From positions 1 through 25,299 of the forward strand of contig CAZBII010000051.1 of the NCBI GenBank assembly GCA_964491665.1: DNA of 25,299 nucleotides. The letters are read 5' to 3'. Numbering within the stretch: the first letter of the stretch is position 1; every line of letters starts with the position of its first letter. Shown one piece after another: positions 5,984 to 14,393 of this stretch. The position numbers and the translations under genes were made by a program. A model generated the notes under the pieces. The model saw only the letters and a program-made list of their open reading frames with translations. It was not told the DNA's origin and did not search any database. Source of the stretch: Ch67 sp964491665 (GTDB lineage: Bacteria; Pseudomonadota; Gammaproteobacteria; Pseudomonadales; Ketobacteraceae).

Positions 5984-8140
5984 ATGAGCGCTGTCAATTA
6001 CAAACCAGTAGCGAAGCAAGAAGAACGGGAAATCCCCCTGCAGGAAGCGTCGTACGACATCTGGCGGACCAAGTACTGCCTGCAGAACAGTGAAGGCGAG
6101 GCCATCGATGCCAGCATCGACCACTCCTTCCAGCGCGTGGCCCGCGCCCTGGCCGACGTCGAAACCACCGACGAACTGAAAGCCAAGTGGTACGACAAGT
6201 TCCTGTGGGCCCTGCGCCACGGCGCCATCCCCGCCGGCCGCATCCTGTCCAATGCCGGCGCCCAGGCCTACAAGGCCGACACCTCCACCATCAACTGCAC
6301 CGTATCCGGCACCATCCACGACACCATGTCCGGCATCCTGGAGAAGAACTACGAAGCAGGCCTCACGCTCAAGGCCGGCTGCGGCATCGGTTACGAGTTC
6401 TCCACCCTGCGTCCCCGTGGCGCCTATGTGTCCGGCGCCGGCGCCAAGACCTCCGGCCCGCTGTCGTTCATGGACATCTTCGACCGCACCTGCTTCACCG
6501 TGTCCTCTGCCGGTGGCCGTCGCGGCGCGCAGATGGGCACCTTCGACGTGTCGCACCCGGATGTACTGGAATTCATCAAGGCCAAGCGTGAAGACGGTCG
6601 CCTGCGCCAGTTCAACCTGTCGCTGCTGATCAGCGAGGAATTCATCAATGCCGTGGTGAAAGACGAGCTGTGGCCGCTGGTGTTCCCCATCAAGCTCAAC
6701 AGCCCCGACGCCACCAAGCTGGACATGAAAGATGTGAAGCAGGTGATCTGGCGCGAATGGCCCGCCAACGACGGCTATGTCACCAACGACAAGGGTCTGG
6801 TGGCCTGCAAGGTCTACAAGCAGGAAAAAGCCCGCAAGATCTGGCACGCCATCATGTCGTCCACCTACGATTTCGCCGAACCCGGTTTCATCCTGATCGA
6901 CAAGGTCAACGAGATGAACAACAACTGGTTCTGCGAAAACATCCGTGCCACCAATCCCTGCGGCGAACAGCCCCTGCCGCCGTACGGCAGCTGTCTGCTG
7001 GGCTCGGTGAACCTGACGCGCTACGTGCGCAATCCGTTCACCGACAAGGCCTACTTCGACTGGGATCAGTACAAGGAAGTCGTCGCCACCTTCACCCGTC
7101 TGCTCGACAACGTGGTGGAAGTGAACGGCCTGCCGCTGGAAAAGCAGGCGCACGAAATCAAGCACAAGCGCCGTCACGGCATGGGCTTTCTGGGGCTGGG
7201 CTCCACCCTGGCCATGCTGGGCATGAAGTACGGTTCCACCGAATCCGTGGAATTCACCGAGGAAGTGTCGAAACAGCTGGCGCTGACCGGCTGGAAAACC
7301 GGCCTGGAACTGGCGAAGGAAAAAGGCCCGGCGCCGATCATGGAAGAAGAGTTCACCGTCGATGGCGCCATGCTGCGCAAGCGTCCGGAAATGAAAAAGG
7401 ACGGCTTCAAGATCGGTGACAAGGTGAAAGGCAAGGTGCTGCATGCGAAGTACAGCCGCTACATGAACCGCATCGCCCAGGCGGACGCGGAACTGGTGAA
7501 GCAGCTGGCGGAAACGGGTTCCCGTTTCACCCACCACTCGTCCATTGCACCCACTGGCACCATTTCGCTGTCGATTGCCAACAATGCCAGCAATGGCATC
7601 GAGCCCAGCTTCGCGCATCACTACTCGCGCAACATCATTCGCGAAGGCCGCAAGTCGAAAGAGAAAGTGGACGTGTTCTCGTACGAACTGCTGGCCTACC
7701 GCGAACTCATCAACAGCGACGCCATGCCCTACAGCACCGACGCCGACAAGAAACTGCCGGACTACTTCACCGCCAGCGATGAAGTAACCCCCGAGCAGCA
7801 CGTGGACATCCAGGCTGCCGCGCAGAAGTGGGTGGATTCCTCCATCTCCAAAACCATCAACGTGCCCACCGACTTCGAATACGAGAAGTTCAAGGACATC
7901 TACCTGTACGCGTTCCGCAAAGGTCTGAAGGGCTGCACCACCTTCCGCTTCAACCCGGAAGCGTTCCAGGGCGTGCTGGTGAAAGAGAAGGACATCGAAA
8001 ACACCACCTACCGCTTCACCCTCGCCGACGGCTTCATTGTGGAAGCCAAGGGCAACGAGGAAATCCTGTATGATGGCGAAGTGCACTCCGCCGCTAACCT
8101 GTACGACGCCTTGAAAGAAGGCTATTACGGTAAACTCTAA
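5984..8140 (+). CDS. nrdJ: Adenosylcobalamin-dependent class II ribonucleotide reductase, catalytic subunit NrdJa
   Basis: Reduces ribonucleotides to deoxyribonucleotides with a cobalamin-generated thiyl radical, independent of oxygen. The 718-aa protein has the class II core. NCTVSG places an active-site Cys at about residue 105, and NPCGEQ holds the radical Cys (about 326) and the catalytic Glu two residues later. APTGTISLSIANNASNGIEPSF is the phosphate/substrate-binding region, and KGCTTFRF holds the partner Cys (about 651). There is no obvious N-terminal ATP cone. The ATG at 5984 has GAAGG 6 bases upstream; a GTG two codons earlier overlaps that site. The stop overlaps the start of nrdJb (TAATG), so the two are translated together. 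Two NrdR boxes lie upstream. The C-terminal redox-active cysteines usual for single-chain enzymes are absent here and lie on the next gene. Confidence 0.96.
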   Translation: MSAVNYKPVAKQEEREIPLQEASYDIWRTKYCLQNSEGEAIDASIDHSFQRVARALADVETTDELKAKWYDKFLWALRHGAIPAGRILSNAGAQAYKADTSTINCTVSGTIHDTMSGILEKNYEAGLTLKAGCGIGYEFSTLRPRGAYVSGAGAKTSGPLSFMDIFDRTCFTVSSAGGRRGAQMGTFDVSHPDVLEFIKAKREDGRLRQFNLSLLISEEFINAVVKDELWPLVFPIKLNSPDATKLDMKDVKQVIWREWPANDGYVTNDKGLVACKVYKQEKARKIWHAIMSSTYDFAEPGFILIDKVNEMNNNWFCENIRATNPCGEQPLPPYGSCLLGSVNLTRYVRNPFTDKAYFDWDQYKEVVATFTRLLDNVVEVNGLPLEKQAHEIKHKRRHGMGFLGLGSTLAMLGMKYGSTESVEFTEEVSKQLALTGWKTGLELAKEKGPAPIMEEEFTVDGAMLRKRPEMKKDGFKIGDKVKGKVLHAKYSRYMNRIAQADAELVKQLAETGSRFTHHSSIAPTGTISLSIANNASNGIEPSFAHHYSRNIIREGRKSKEKVDVFSYELLAYRELINSDAMPYSTDADKKLPDYFTASDEVTPEQHVDIQAAAQKWVDSSISKTINVPTDFEYEKFKDIYLYAFRKGLKGCTTFRFNPEAFQGVLVKEKDIENTTYRFTLADGFIVEAKGNEEILYDGEVHSAANLYDALKEGYYGKL

Positions 8141-8862
8141 TGGACGACAAAGATTCAGGTAAAAAGCCCATGGCTAAAGAAATCAAATCCAAAATCGTTG
8201 GCTACGAAGTGGTGAAACCCGAGTCGAAAGCGGCTCCGGTTGCACCCGCGCCGGAACCCAAAAACAACGTGGTGCAGATGCACGAAAGCGTCGAGCGCCC
8301 GGAAATGCTGCTGGGTTCCACCTACAAGATCAAAACGCCGCTGTCGGATCATGCGTTGTACATCACCATCAACGACATCATCCTGAATGAAGGCACCGAG
8401 CACGAACAGCGTCGCCCCTTCGAGATCTTCATCAACTCGAAGAACATGGAAAACTTCCAGTGGGTACTGGCACTGACGCGCGTAATCTCGGCCGTGTTCC
8501 GCAAGGGCGGCGACGCCACCTTTCTGGTGGAAGAGCTGAAAGCGGTATTCGATCCGAAAGGCGGTTACTTCAAGAAGGGCGGCAAGTTCATGCCGTCACT
8601 GGTGGCGGAGATCGGTGAAGCGATCGAAACCCACATGAAAACCATCGGCATGATCAAGAGCGAACTGGATCCGCACCAGAAAGCCTTTATCGAAAAGAAA
8701 AAGCAGGAGATTGCCGGAAAAAAGTCTGAAGCGTCGCACAGCGAAGAAAACAGCGCCTTCCCACCCGGTGCGAGCCTGTGCGGCAAGTGCAGTACGAAGG
8801 CGGTTGTGTACATGGATGGCTGCATGACCTGTCTGAATTGCGGGGATTCGAAGTGCGGGTGA
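8140..8862 (+). CDS. nrdJb: Class II ribonucleotide reductase accessory subunit NrdJb (TSCPD domain)
   Basis: 240-aa partner of NrdJa, as in split class II reductases of pseudomonads. A variable linker (about 20-55) leads to a TSCPD-like domain (about 60-165; LYITINDIILNEGTEHEQ and an EIFINSKNMENFQWV segment). A charged helix follows, then a C-terminal cysteine cluster, CGKC...GCMTCLNCGDSKCG. These cysteines are expected to act as a zinc ribbon and/or as the mobile thiols that re-reduce the active site; which role applies is inference. The ATG at 8140 overlaps the nrdJa stop by one base. A second in-frame ATG at 8170 (MAKEIKSKIVGYEV), where many homologues begin, is a real alternative and has CAGG 10 bases upstream. 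A strong terminator follows. Confidence 0.92.
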   Translation: MDDKDSGKKPMAKEIKSKIVGYEVVKPESKAAPVAPAPEPKNNVVQMHESVERPEMLLGSTYKIKTPLSDHALYITINDIILNEGTEHEQRRPFEIFINSKNMENFQWVLALTRVISAVFRKGGDATFLVEELKAVFDPKGGYFKKGGKFMPSLVAEIGEAIETHMKTIGMIKSELDPHQKAFIEKKKQEIAGKKSEASHSEENSAFPPGASLCGKCSTKAVVYMDGCMTCLNCGDSKCG

Positions 8863-8894
8863 GCAATTGCCTGCGCTGATGGAGAAGATGAAAG

Positions 8895-8921
8895 AGGCTG
8901 CCGGTTGGTGGCCTTTTTTTT
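8895..8921 (+). terminator. rho-independent terminator of nrdJab
   Basis: AGGCTGCC (8895-8902) pairs over eight positions, including two wobble pairs, with GGTGGCCT (8907-8914) across a GGTT loop. An uninterrupted run of eight T ends at 8921. Confidence 0.9.
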
Positions 8922-8985
8922 AGGGTGTTTCGCTGTTTGCAAGTGGTTGGTCTGCAGGCAGTCAAACCGTTGTGCGAGGTTACAG

Positions 8986-9408
8986 ATGCATCCTTTCCAC
9001 CTAATGTTATTGCTATTTGCTGTGGCTGCATTGGCGGGGCTGATCCTCGTGTTGCGTTGGGAGCGGCAGCAATATCACGCGCGGGGGCTGGCCGGTTCCT
9101 GGCTGATGGTTCGTCTCGCCTCGATTCCGGCAGCCTTCGCGATGGCTGCTCTCGTCGTGATTCCGGCGCGCAGTACATCGGGCATGGAAGGGCTTGCAGT
9201 TTTCTACCTGCTGCTTGTCACCGTTGCGCCTCTTTTCTGGTTTGGCGTGCACTGGATGGTGGGCAGGCTTGTAAGGCCGCAGCTGTCGTTTGGTGATTCA
9301 GCGCGCATCGCGGGCACCCCAATTCTTTATATCATTGTGCTGGCGATGGTCGCGGCTCCGTTGCAGTCCCTGGCGTGGTCACTGTTGCGATCGCTTGGCA
9401 TCAGCTGA
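8986..9408 (+). CDS. Hypothetical inner-membrane protein
   Basis: 140-aa protein with four predicted membrane helices (about 4-22, 38-58, 66-86 and 108-132) joined by short basic loops. I do not recognise a family. I chose the ATG at 8986 (MHPFHLMLLLF), which has GAGG about 9 bases upstream; the frame extends back to 8905 but through the T tract of the preceding terminator. It lies 60 bases before the MAPEG gene on the same strand and may be cotranscribed with it. Confidence 0.75.
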   Translation: MHPFHLMLLLFAVAALAGLILVLRWERQQYHARGLAGSWLMVRLASIPAAFAMAALVVIPARSTSGMEGLAVFYLLLVTVAPLFWFGVHWMVGRLVRPQLSFGDSARIAGTPILYIIVLAMVAAPLQSLAWSLLRSLGIS

Positions 9409-9468
9409 CAGGATGTTCGTGAGGGCTGCGCGCCGGGGCGCATATACAAAGCGGAGGGTTGATTCCAG

Positions 9469-9891
9469 ATGAGTAACTCCCTGATCCTGTTTCCCGTCAT
9501 AGTCCAGATCCTTCTCACGCTGTCGCTGTACATTCTGCTGAGTGTCAGGAAAAGCCGGGCAGTAAAGCGCGGTGATGTGGATGAGTCCCGGCGCGGACTG
9601 TTCGACGATGCCTGGCCGGTCGATGTGATGGTGGTGAACAATTGCATCCGCAATCAGTTCGAGGTGCCGGTCCTGTTTTATGTGCTTGCCAGTGTGCTGT
9701 TCGCACTGCAGGCGGTGGATTACGTTTCATTGTTAGTGGCCTGGCTGTTTGTGGCGAGTCGCGTGGCTCACGCCTGGGTTCATACCGGCTCCAATTACGT
9801 TCCCCTCCGGCGCCGGATATTCATGTTTGGCACGTTGCTGGTGCTGGTGATGTCGGTACTCGCGTCGCGCGCCATTTTTTCTGTTATTTGA
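9469..9891 (+). CDS. MAPEG-family membrane protein
   Basis: 140-aa integral membrane protein of the MAPEG family (membrane-associated proteins in eicosanoid and glutathione metabolism). It has four hydrophobic helices: about 5-25, 62-82, 86-102 and 119-138. The family signature is visible in NQFEVPVLFYVLA and in SRVAHAWVHTGSNYVPLRRR, where the N/E and Arg residues line the glutathione site in characterised members. Bacterial members are mostly of unassigned substrate, so a glutathione S-transferase or peroxidase role is only possible. The ATG at 9469 has GGAGGG 10 bases upstream. Confidence 0.9.
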   Translation: MSNSLILFPVIVQILLTLSLYILLSVRKSRAVKRGDVDESRRGLFDDAWPVDVMVVNNCIRNQFEVPVLFYVLASVLFALQAVDYVSLLVAWLFVASRVAHAWVHTGSNYVPLRRRIFMFGTLLVLVMSVLASRAIFSVI

Positions 9892-9910
9892 AAACGGTTC
9901 GGCCAGTCTG

Positions 9911-10171
9911 GTGATTCGGGTACAGCAATCCCTCAGCGGGATAAAAAAGGCTCTGCACACGGAGTCAACCACTTCCATTGTGTTAACGGGAGTGACCGCA
10001 ACGGCTTTTTCCACCGGTCTGGTGTATCTGGTGCCGTCGCAGGATGGAGCGGATGGGCCCGTTGTGAATGTGGGGTTGTGGTATTCAGATGAGTTCGTAA
10101 AGGGAAACCGGGGTTGGCAGTTTTCCCGGCGTTGTCAGAAGAAAGCGCTGATGTCGGGTGTCCGCGGGTGA
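9911..10171 (+). pseudogene. Probable C-terminal remnant of an NTF2/SnoaL-like protein
   Basis: A short frame (86 aa from a GTG) whose second half reads TTSIVLTGVTATAFSTGLVYLV followed by GLWYSDEFVKGNRGWQFSRR. The final two strands of SnoaL-like NTF2 folds have this pattern: a hydrophobic strand, then a Y-x-DEFVK-x-x-x-x-W-x-F-x-R-R ending. The N-terminal helices and the active-site cavity are missing, and there is no good ribosome site. I read it as the surviving tail of a decayed gene. A small intact protein is the alternative. Confidence 0.45.
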
Positions 10172-10270
10172 TAAGTAAATCCAGATTCACCGGTTTTCTT
10201 GCAGGCTGCTACGATCAATGGAACACTCGGATTGCCTATCCATCTTGCCCTGCCAGCAGGAGAAATCACC

Positions 10271-10783
10271 ATGAGTAACGCCGCCATCAGTCATCTCCAA
10301 TCGATTTTCACTTCGCGTTTGGCCACTCTGGATCAGCTGCTTCACAAAGCGTCGGCCCATTTCGGCAGTGACGCATCCTTTCTGGACGCACGCATTGCGC
10401 CTGACATGCTGCCGTTCAGCACGCAGATTGTTTTCACCTGCAATCAGGCCCGCAATTTTGCCCTCTGGTGTGTGGGCAAACCCGCCGACAATCTTGATCC
10501 GACCATCACATCGGTGGCGCAGGCGCAGGAGGCCATCCGCAGCACGCGCGAGCTGGTGAAAGCCGTGACGGCAGATGACAGTCTGCTGGCCACGACCCGT
10601 CGCGTCGACCTGGGTCCCGGCTACTACGCGGATCTCACCGGCAGCGCCTACGTGCATGATTTCCTGCTGCCGAATTTCTATTTTCACTTTGTAACCGCTT
10701 ACGACATTTTGCGCATGCTGGGGCTGGATATCGGCAAACGCGATTACATGATGCATCTGGTGCCGCTGGTCCGGCAGGTGTGA
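10271..10783 (+). CDS. DUF1993 family protein
   Basis: 170-aa soluble protein of the DUF1993 family, a DinB-like four-helix-bundle group of unknown function. Visible family features are the L-KA--HF...DASFLDARIAPDMLPFSTQI segment (about 20-58), the RVDLGPGYYADLTG stretch, and the C-terminal LPNFYFHFVTAYDILRMLGLDIGKRDYM block (about 133-161). I chose the ATG at 10271, which has AGGAGA 7 bases upstream; the frame extends to 10199 without a ribosome site. Confidence 0.9.
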   Translation: MSNAAISHLQSIFTSRLATLDQLLHKASAHFGSDASFLDARIAPDMLPFSTQIVFTCNQARNFALWCVGKPADNLDPTITSVAQAQEAIRSTRELVKAVTADDSLLATTRRVDLGPGYYADLTGSAYVHDFLLPNFYFHFVTAYDILRMLGLDIGKRDYMMHLVPLVRQV

Positions 10784-10827
10784 TTTGTTTGCGGAAATTC
10801 TTGCGCCGGGTGTCATGAGATTCTGCA

Positions 10828-10861
10828 GCATCCGCCGGTGGTGTGTTATCTGGCGGAGTGC
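10828..10861. repeat. Inverted repeat between DUF1993 gene and esterase
   Basis: GCA-TCCGCC (10828-10836) mirrors GGCGGA-G-TGC (10852-10861) across a 15-nt loop. No T tract follows, so it is not a standard intrinsic terminator. It may act as a 3' stem-loop or a protein-binding site. Confidence 0.35.
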
Positions 10862-10927
10862 ACGGCGTTGCAGCCTTGCGGGTCAGTTATCCCGCCCTGA
10901 AAACATCCCACTTGTACGGATACCCCG

Positions 10928-11854
10928 ATGAAAGCTGACCAGATCCATCCGGAATTACGCAAAACCTTTGGCCGCATTCCGCCGCTGCCGTTTCACAGTG
11001 CGCTGTTTCGCTCGGTGGTGAATACGCTGCTGAAAATAGCACCCAAGCCCAAAGTGATTGCCGGCGTGCCCATCTCGGAAGAAAAACTCGATCATGTCAG
11101 CGTGCGCGTCTACCGGCCGCCGGGTGAACTGTCCGGCGCGGCGCTGCTGTGGATTCATGGCGGCGGCCTGATTACCGGCGCGGCTGCGATGAATGATCGG
11201 GAATGCGCGCGGTATGCGCGGGAGTTGCGATTGGTGGTGGTGTCGGTGGACTACCGGCTGGCGCCGCAGCATCCAGCACCGGCGGCAATCGATGACTGTT
11301 TCGCGGCCTGGCAGTGGTTGCAAAACCGCGCGGCCAGTCTCGGAGTTGATCCGGCGCGCATTGCCATTTCCGGGCAGAGTGCCGGCGGTGGTCTGGCGGC
11401 CTGTCTGTGCCAGCGCATTCAGGATGCCGGTGGTGTGCAGCCGGCGGCGCAGGCGCTGTTCTGCCCCATGCTGGATGATCGCACGGCGGCCCGGCGCGAT
11501 CTGGATGTCATCAAACACCGCGTCTGGAACAACCACAGCAATTGCGCCGGCTGGTCAGCGTATCTGGGGCAGGCGCCGGGTTTGCCGGCGGTGCCGCCGT
11601 ACACCGTGGCGGCCCGGCGTGCGGAGCTGTCCGGTCTGCCGCGTACCTGGATCGGCATTGGCGATATCGATCTGTTTCATGATGAAGCCCGCGCGTATGC
11701 GCAGCGTCTGACTGCGGCGGGTGTGTCGTGCGAGTTTGATGCTGTACCGATGGCACCGCATGCGTTCGAAACTTTCGTGCCGAATGCACCGGTGGTCCGG
11801 CGTTTCATGGACGGCTATTACCGCTTTCTGCAAACGGCATTGCAGCTGCAATAA
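10928..11854 (+). CDS. Alpha/beta hydrolase, HSL family esterase
   Basis: 308-aa cytoplasmic esterase/lipase of the hormone-sensitive lipase family (bacterial family IV), predicted to hydrolyse short to medium acyl esters. The oxyanion-hole motif HGGG is at 77-80, and VVVSVDYRLAPQHPAPAAIDD follows. The nucleophile elbow GQSAGG has Ser151; Asp248 in DIDLFHDE and His278 in MAPHAFE complete the triad. No signal peptide is seen. The ribosome site before ATG 10928 is weak (CGGATACCCCG). It ends three bases before the stop codon of the convergent START gene. Confidence 0.93.
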   Translation: MKADQIHPELRKTFGRIPPLPFHSALFRSVVNTLLKIAPKPKVIAGVPISEEKLDHVSVRVYRPPGELSGAALLWIHGGGLITGAAAMNDRECARYARELRLVVVSVDYRLAPQHPAPAAIDDCFAAWQWLQNRAASLGVDPARIAISGQSAGGGLAACLCQRIQDAGGVQPAAQALFCPMLDDRTAARRDLDVIKHRVWNNHSNCAGWSAYLGQAPGLPAVPPYTVAARRAELSGLPRTWIGIGDIDLFHDEARAYAQRLTAAGVSCEFDAVPMAPHAFETFVPNAPVVRRFMDGYYRFLQTALQLQ

Positions 11855-11857
11855 CTA

Positions 11858-12514
11858 TCAGCCCTGGTTTTTGATCAGCGGGTGATCCGGATAATGTTTG
11901 CGTGACAGGATGGCTTTGGCGCCCAGCAGCGTCTGCACCGGATTTTCCGCTACCACCACATTGGCGACCCAGCCCGGCACGGCGCCACCGGCTTCCAGAT
12001 GCGCCTGGTAAATCACTTTGGTTTTATTGGGGCCTTCCGGAATCAGATCGACAAATCCTTTCATCACCGGCACATGCACGTTGCGGGTCTTGAGCGGGTA
12101 TTCCAGCAGATCCATGCTGTAGCGCACGGCAAGGCTGGCGGGGTCCTGGGTGACGGTGTTGCGGATCACCATGTCACGGTCTTTCAGCGGGAAGGGGGCC
12201 GAGCTGAGCAGATACAGCTTGCGGCTGAGCTCGCCTTCGCTTTCCTTCGCTTCGGCTTTCTTGCAGCCGTACATCCATTGCGGCATGTCGTCGGTATTCC
12301 AGAGCAGTGTCACCAGCGTGCCCAGTGTCTGCTCCACTACGATTTCGCCGCGAAATTCCTTGAACGGACTGCCTTCGACGGAGCGGGTATATACCTTCAG
12401 TCCGTCCTTGTCGTAGGAAAGATCCCATTTTTGTTCTGCGGCGTGAGAAGAAAGTGAAAGGGTCACAAACAATACTCCTGTGATGAATACAAGCATTTCC
12501 CTGATAGCAGACAT
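11858..12514 (-). CDS. Exported START-domain lipid-binding protein
   Basis: 218-aa protein with an N-terminal signal peptide (about 1-25, ending SHA-A) and a START-like domain covering the rest, a fold that encloses a hydrophobic ligand. Family-like motifs are WDLSYDKDGLKVYTRSVEGSPFKEFRGE near the N-terminus of the domain, DMPQWM, and FPLKDRDMVIRN. The export signal points to the periplasm. Its lipid ligand cannot be read from sequence. The ATG at 12514 has GAGGTGG 6 bases upstream. It is divergent from the NTF2-like gene, with a palindrome between them, and convergent with the esterase. Confidence 0.88.
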   Translation of the reverse strand: MSAIREMLVFITGVLFVTLSLSSHAAEQKWDLSYDKDGLKVYTRSVEGSPFKEFRGEIVVEQTLGTLVTLLWNTDDMPQWMYGCKKAEAKESEGELSRKLYLLSSAPFPLKDRDMVIRNTVTQDPASLAVRYSMDLLEYPLKTRNVHVPVMKGFVDLIPEGPNKTKVIYQAHLEAGGAVPGWVANVVVAENPVQTLLGAKAILSRKHYPDHPLIKNQG

Positions 12515-12539
12515 TAAGCCACCTCGCTTACTGATTATC

Positions 12540-12560
12540 CGCAGGCCGTCATGGCCTGCG
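12540..12560. promoter_or_regulatory. Palindrome in divergent intergenic region
   Basis: CGCAGGCC (12540-12547) and GGCCTGCG (12553-12560) are perfect 8-base arms around a 5-base spacer. It lies 26 bases upstream of the START-gene start codon and could be an operator. The protein that might bind it is unknown. Confidence 0.4.
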
Positions 12561-12697
12561 CTGCAAATCCTATCATCGAACGTCGGGCCGCATAATCCCG
12601 GTGTCGGTTTTGGATGTCACTTTTCGCCCGGATAGGCAGTGCGCCCTTTCTTCGACACAATACCGCGACGCACACCTGACCAGGAGACTGAACATTT

Positions 12698-13093
12698 ATG
12701 AAACCCCAGGGACTTGTACGTTGGCACCAGCTGCTGGAAACCCGCGATTTTGCCGCGATCGATGATCTGCTGGCCGACAATGCCACTTTCCTGTCGCCGG
12801 TGGTGCATTCGCCGCAGGTGGGCAAGCCGGTGGTGGCGCTGTATCTGAAGTCGGCGGCGATGCTGCTGATGTCCGGCGGCAATTTCCGTTACACCCATGA
12901 GTGGTGGAACGAGCAGTCGGCGGTGCTGGAATTCGAAGTGGAAGTGAACGGCATTCTGGTGAACGGTGTGGACATGATCTTCTGGAACGCGGACGGCAAA
13001 ATCGAGCGTTTCAAGGTGATGATCCGTCCGCTGAAAGCCATCAATCTGGTGCATGAGGCGATGGGTCGCCTGCTGGCGGGCGGCAAGTCCTGA
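12698..13093 (+). CDS. NTF2/SnoaL-like family protein
   Basis: 131-aa single-domain protein with the NTF2-like fold. N-terminal helices (RWHQLLETRDFAAIDDLLADNATFLSPVV) are followed by the beta sheet typical of SnoaL-like enzymes (YTHEWWNEQSAVLEFEVEVNG... then GVDMIFWNADGKIERFKVMIRPL). Members may be isomerases, hydratases or ligand-binding proteins, and no reaction can be assigned here. The ATG at 12698 has AGGAGA about 10 bases upstream. The cupin gene follows after 39 bases on the same strand, so the two probably form an operon. Confidence 0.88.
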   Translation: MKPQGLVRWHQLLETRDFAAIDDLLADNATFLSPVVHSPQVGKPVVALYLKSAAMLLMSGGNFRYTHEWWNEQSAVLEFEVEVNGILVNGVDMIFWNADGKIERFKVMIRPLKAINLVHEAMGRLLAGGKS

Positions 13094-13132
13094 AACTGCA
13101 ATTGACATCATCCACTGACTGGAAGCAACCCT

Positions 13133-13612
13133 ATGTCTGACTCCTCTTTTCCCGTTGCCGTGACGGCGCTGGACGCTCCACCGCGCGTCAAGCGTTCCGC
13201 CTACCCTGAACCTTTTGCCTCGCGCATGAATGGGCGCGAAAAACGTCCGCTGGGTGATCTGTTCGGGCTGACCAATTTTGGCGTGAACATCGTGCGCATC
13301 GAACCCAATGGCATGTCGGCGCTGCGACATGCCCATGCGAAGCAGGACGAATTTATCTACGTGCTGCAGGGCCATCCCACGCTGCACACCGATGCCGGCA
13401 AAACGCATCTGGCGCCGGGCATGTGCGCCGGTTTCCGGGCGGGCACCGGTGACGGCCACTGCCTGCTGAACGAAACCGACAGCGATGTGCTGTATCTGGA
13501 AGTGGGCGATCGCACGCCGGGCGATACGGTGAATTATCCCGACGCGGATCTGCTGGCGCTGCTGCGTGATGGCCAGTGGGTGTTCACCCACAAGGACGGC
13601 ACGCCTTACTGA
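13133..13612 (+). CDS. Cupin-domain protein
   Basis: 159-aa single-domain cupin. Motif 1 fits the classical G(X)5HXH(X)4E(X)6G spacing (G60, H66, H68, E73, G80), and motif 2 supplies H109 and N113, so the metal-binding His/Glu/His set is complete. Such proteins are metal-dependent dioxygenases, isomerases or small-molecule binders; the substrate is unknown. It follows the NTF2-like gene closely. Its 3' end overlaps the convergent TetR gene by 7 bases. Confidence 0.9.
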   Translation: MSDSSFPVAVTALDAPPRVKRSAYPEPFASRMNGREKRPLGDLFGLTNFGVNIVRIEPNGMSALRHAHAKQDEFIYVLQGHPTLHTDAGKTHLAPGMCAGFRAGTGDGHCLLNETDSDVLYLEVGDRTPGDTVNYPDADLLALLRDGQWVFTHKDGTPY

Positions 13613-14232
13613 GGCGGCTGTCGCAGCAGCGGCTGGATCAGGTAGCCGGCGACGCGGCGCAGGTCGTCCGGGTTGTCGGACGTGAGCAGGCCGCCTGGTG
13701 TCAGCATCGCCGACAGCAGCAGCCGCACGAACAGTTCGCCGGCCAGCGTCATGTCCGTTTCCTTCAGCCATTCCCGGAATTTGGGTTGCTGCAGGAAATT
13801 GCTGGCAGTGATGCTGGACCACTGCAGCATGTTCTCGCCCCGCAGCGTCATGTGCAGCACCAGCCATTCCGGTTCGGTGTCCAGCAGGCGCCGGATCAGC
13901 GGATGCTGCCGCGCCAGCGTCACCGCCAGCGTGAAGCCTTCGATCACGGGATTCTGTTCAATCGACAGCGTGTTGAGATGCTGCTCGATGTCGAGCGCCG
14001 AGCGCTGCAGGTCGCGCAGCAGCACGGCCTGGAACAGGGCGGTCTTGTCGGCGAAATAGCGGTACACGGTGACCCGGCTGACGCCGAGCCGGCGCGCCAC
14101 GGTTTCGATGGTGGTGCGACGATAGCCGAATTCGAGAAACAGGTTTACTGCGGCGTCGAGGATGCGCTCGCGGGTTTCATCCGACGTGGATGGGTCTGGT
14201 GTCAGATCGGTGTCGCTAGTGGGTGGGACCAT
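13606..14232 (-). CDS. TetR-family transcriptional regulator
   Basis: About 208-aa DNA-binding repressor. The N-terminal TetR domain is clear: ETRERILDAAVNLFLEFGYRRTTIETVARRLGVSRVTVYRYFADKTALF, with the recognition helix at SRVTVYRYF. The C-terminal ligand domain is variable. Two starts are possible. ATG 14232 gives a normal TetR length. ATG 14397 overlaps the stop of the oxygenase gene as ATGA and would add 55 Pro/Gly/Thr-rich residues that do not look conserved; the overlap nevertheless argues for coupling. It lies directly downstream of the MpaB-like oxygenase and is likely to control that gene and the divergent FadL gene through the palindrome at 15799-15822. This is inference from position. 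Confidence 0.88.
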   Translation of the reverse strand: MVPPTSDTDLTPDPSTSDETRERILDAAVNLFLEFGYRRTTIETVARRLGVSRVTVYRYFADKTALFQAVLLRDLQRSALDIEQHLNTLSIEQNPVIEGFTLAVTLARQHPLIRRLLDTEPEWLVLHMTLRGENMLQWSSITASNFLQQPKFREWLKETDMTLAGELFVRLLLSAMLTPGGLLTSDNPDDLRRVAGYLIQPLLRQPPQ

Positions 14233-14393
14233 GTGGGTGAACGGACCTGGAATCTTGTGCTGGAGCGGGTCGTGTAGCCCGCCGGGTTGTGTGGAATCCG
14301 GTGTCCCGGAGCCGGGCAGGTTGTGGCGAGGATGCCAGACCACCGGTGAAACGACAAGCGCACCGTTGCCAGTGCGCGTGCGGCGGTTGCCGG

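Noticed and set aside
5906..8086. Long open frame (726 codons) opposite nrdJ
   Set aside because: It is a mirror of the strong codon bias of nrdJ; the product is low-complexity (Gly, Val, His, Phe) and has no family features.
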